Shown here: piece after piece, positions 4,044-5,785 of the stretch
Numbering within the stretch: position 1 is the first letter of the stretch
How the letters are laid out: each line of letters starts with the position of its first letter
Assembly: GCA_001595885.1 (NCBI GenBank)
Contig: LSSH01000045.1
Location: 1 to 5,785 of the forward strand
Length of the DNA: 5,785 nt
Source of the DNA: Candidatus Proteinoplasmatales archaeon SG8-5
GTDB lineage: Archaea > Thermoplasmatota > Thermoplasmata > SG8-5
Direction of reading: 5' to 3'
Notes under the pieces: model-generated
The model's database searches: none
Seen by the model: the letters and a program-made list of their open reading frames with translations, nothing else
Told to the model about the DNA's origin: nothing
Translations under genes and position numbers: made by a program

Positions 4044-5785
4044 TTGAGCGTTTTGACAAAATATGTGTGTTCGTTCATGGTAATATCCATGGTTTTCCCA
4101 ATCTTCTCACTAAACGGCATGATCATTGACGATGACTTTAACAATGACGTGACCGACGTTTTGATTTTCACGCAAAATATCAGGCGGGAATTATTGACTG
4201 ATCTGCGGATAGCCATTATCGAAGAATACGATGATTTTATGCTGGCTGGAATAACATCCGGACAGAAGGAGGCCCTAACCCGTCATGGCGTCAACTCGGT
4301 GGAGTTGAAGGAGCGTAGCTTCGTCCATGTAAACGGATATAAATTCGATATTAAAGGTGAAGAACCAACCCTGTCTTCTGATTTGATAATCACTGGATAC
4401 AACCCTGGCGAGGAAGGTCTGTACATCGTCCATCTAATCGGCCCAGTGAAAGAGAGATGGATTGACACAATTCAGAATACCGGTGCGAATATAATAAATT
4501 ACATCCCTAATTATGCCTACGAAGTTAGAATGACTCCTGAGGAAAAAATCAATTTGGAAATGTTGCCCTTTATTGATGCGATTGCCTTTTATCATTTGGC
4601 ATATAAGATATCACCAGACATTGGGAATGAGGGGCTGTCCATTACCCTCATGGATTCGTCAACCAAACACAAGACATTAGATTCGATCTCGGAAAAAGCC
4701 GAGATATTATCTGTTTCAGATACTTCCTTCGGATATCTTATTGTTACATCAGCGATCGACGAACTAACCATTAGGTCTATAGCAAGAATGCCGGATGTCC
4801 AATACATCGGGCCCAATCATGATAATACCCTTACTGACGAGGTTGGCATGCAGATAGATGGAGGTTTTTGCTGGTTCAATGATCCAGACGGTAATCCGTC
4901 CACGCCTTATCGAGCTACCGGTAGCTACGGAGCCTATGTGAACCATCTTGGCTGGACAGGTGCCGGCGTGACGGTGGCAATAGCCGACGGAGGCATTGGG
5001 AACGGTTCTGTTGGTAACGCTGGTCACAACGACTTTACAGGGAGGGTGATTGGCGGCATGCAGGTGGGCGGCGGAAGCTTTGCTGACGGCCGCGGTCACG
5101 GCACCCATTGCGCTGGTCTGATAGCCGGCGACACTTACAACGGCAACGGGGTGACATATGCCGGCCACGGGCCCTATTACACAGGAATGGGTCTGGCCTA
5201 CAATGCGAAGCTTTACGCGGAAAAGATATTCGATAACTCGGGGGATTGGCTGTACCCCGATTACGACGACATCCAGAGATGGGGTTATGCCGGCGGAGGC
5301 AGGATACATTCCAATTCCTGGGGAGAAGTGGCTGCCAACGGCCAGTACGACGAGAGGGACGAGGCCTATGACCAGGGGGTGCGGGATGCCGACATCATCA
5401 CCCCTGGCAATCAACAATTAATAACCTTCGTTTCTGCAGGTAATACGGGTCCGACCAACCCCTCCATTACCGGCCCTGCAACCGGCAAGAACGTCATCAC
5501 CGTGGGCTCCGTTGAGAACTACATGCCCGATACCGACAGCTACGGCAACAACTTTGACACGAGTGTCGAGGCGGACAATCCCGACCAGATAAGCGAATTC
5601 AGTTCCAGGGGAGCCAACGACAACAGGATAAAACCCGACATCATGGCCCCCGGCCAGGCTGTATTGTCGTTGCGCTCACCGGTCGCGCCCCTCAATTGCC
5701 TTTATGGTGCTTACACCGAAGATGACAGGTATGTCTGGTGCTCGGGAACCTCGATGTCTTGCCCCACCGCGGCCGGCGGAGGGGC
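4044..5785 (+). CDS. Secreted S8 family subtilisin-like serine protease (3' end beyond window)
   Basis: This is a partial gene: 580 codons are open to the window edge without a stop. The product should be an exported endopeptidase. Residues 1-25 look like a signal peptide (Lys6, then a hydrophobic core, about 8-23). A propeptide-like region follows, including a segment typical of subtilase prodomains (YIVHLIGPVKERWIDTI from 127, NYIPNYAYEVRMTPEE to 167). The catalytic domain begins near 300. The triad is Asp315 in VAIADGGIG, His352 in GHGTHCAG and Ser570 in SGTSMSCP, with oxyanion Asn467 in SAGNTGP. Spacings (37, 115, 103) exceed those of subtilisin, indicating insertions before and after Asn467. 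The catalytic Asp is followed by Gly-Gly rather than the common Thr/Ser-Gly. The prodomain half is AT-rich and the catalytic half GC-rich. Any C-terminal accessory domain or cell-wall anchor lies outside the window. Substrate is unknown. Confidence 0.92.
   Translation, partial: MSVLTKYVCSFMVISMVFPIFSLNGMIIDDDFNNDVTDVLIFTQNIRRELLTDLRIAIIEEYDDFMLAGITSGQKEALTRHGVNSVELKERSFVHVNGYKFDIKGEEPTLSSDLIITGYNPGEEGLYIVHLIGPVKERWIDTIQNTGANIINYIPNYAYEVRMTPEEKINLEMLPFIDAIAFYHLAYKISPDIGNEGLSITLMDSSTKHKTLDSISEKAEILSVSDTSFGYLIVTSAIDELTIRSIARMPDVQYIGPNHDNTLTDEVGMQIDGGFCWFNDPDGNPSTPYRATGSYGAYVNHLGWTGAGVTVAIADGGIGNGSVGNAGHNDFTGRVIGGMQVGGGSFADGRGHGTHCAGLIAGDTYNGNGVTYAGHGPYYTGMGLAYNAKLYAEKIFDNSGDWLYPDYDDIQRWGYAGGGRIHSNSWGEVAANGQYDERDEAYDQGVRDADIITPGNQQLITFVSAGNTGPTNPSITGPATGKNVITVGSVENYMPDTDSYGNNFDTSVEADNPDQISEFSSRGANDNRIKPDIMAPGQAVLSLRSPVAPLNCLYGAYTEDDRYVWCSGTSMSCPTAAGGG
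4913..4926. repeat. 14-bp perfect palindrome inside the subtilase gene
   Basis: AGCTACCGGTAGCT is its own reverse complement, and AGCTAC recurs directly at 4923-4928. It lies just before the catalytic domain, near the point where base composition changes from AT-rich to GC-rich. It is within coding sequence, so it may be chance or the trace of a recombination joint. Confidence 0.6.

Noticed and set aside
4764..5417. Reverse-strand open frame of 217 codons opposite the subtilase
   Set aside because: The + strand frame encodes the subtilase catalytic domain with all expected motifs, so this is a shadow frame.

Overview
This is an archaeal chromosome fragment. The evidence is a secE–spt5–rpl11 gene order (the order also found in Methanocaldococcus jannaschii), an archaeal/eukaryotic-type SecE and L11, a short archaeal LeuC with a separate LeuD, and BRE/TATA-like promoters combined with Shine-Dalgarno sites. 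A Thermoplasmatota or related euryarchaeal lineage is my best guess, but that is inference: no marker here fixes the taxon. The secreted subtilase at the right edge would suit a peptide-degrading heterotroph. All recognised genes are on the + strand.

Region 1 (1-1646) is an information-processing operon: SecE (protein translocase), Spt5 (RNA polymerase processivity factor) and ribosomal protein L11. The genes are nearly contiguous (18-bp gap, then 4 bp with the L11 Shine-Dalgarno lying over the spt5 stop). The Spt5 is about twice the usual archaeal size because an Ig-like beta-sandwich region of about 130 residues precedes the normal NGN and KOW domains.

Region 2 (1647-2213) is a gene-free stretch of about 570 bp with an unexpected architecture. 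The last 61 bp of rpl11 occur a second time 194 bp downstream. A 75-bp repeat also occurs twice, so the region reads as two tandem units of [rpl11 tail – spacer – 75-bp repeat]. It also holds a long imperfect hairpin, a G-run cluster, and finally the leuC promoter with a perfect 9-bp dyad over the Shine-Dalgarno and start codon.

Region 3 (2214-3955) is a translationally coupled leuC-leuD pair (ATGA overlap) encoding the two subunits of a [4Fe-4S] isopropylmalate/homoaconitate-type hydro-lyase, for branched-chain amino acid (or related 2-oxoacid elongation) biosynthesis.

Region 4 (3956-5785) holds a promoter and the first 580 codons of a secreted S8 subtilase that starts at TTG and runs off the window. 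Its prodomain half is AT-rich and its catalytic half GC-rich.

No tRNA, rRNA, CRISPR array, transposase or integrase was seen. The most unusual parts are the duplicated rpl11 3' end with its repeat units, the Ig-Spt5 fusion, and the dyad at the leuC start.
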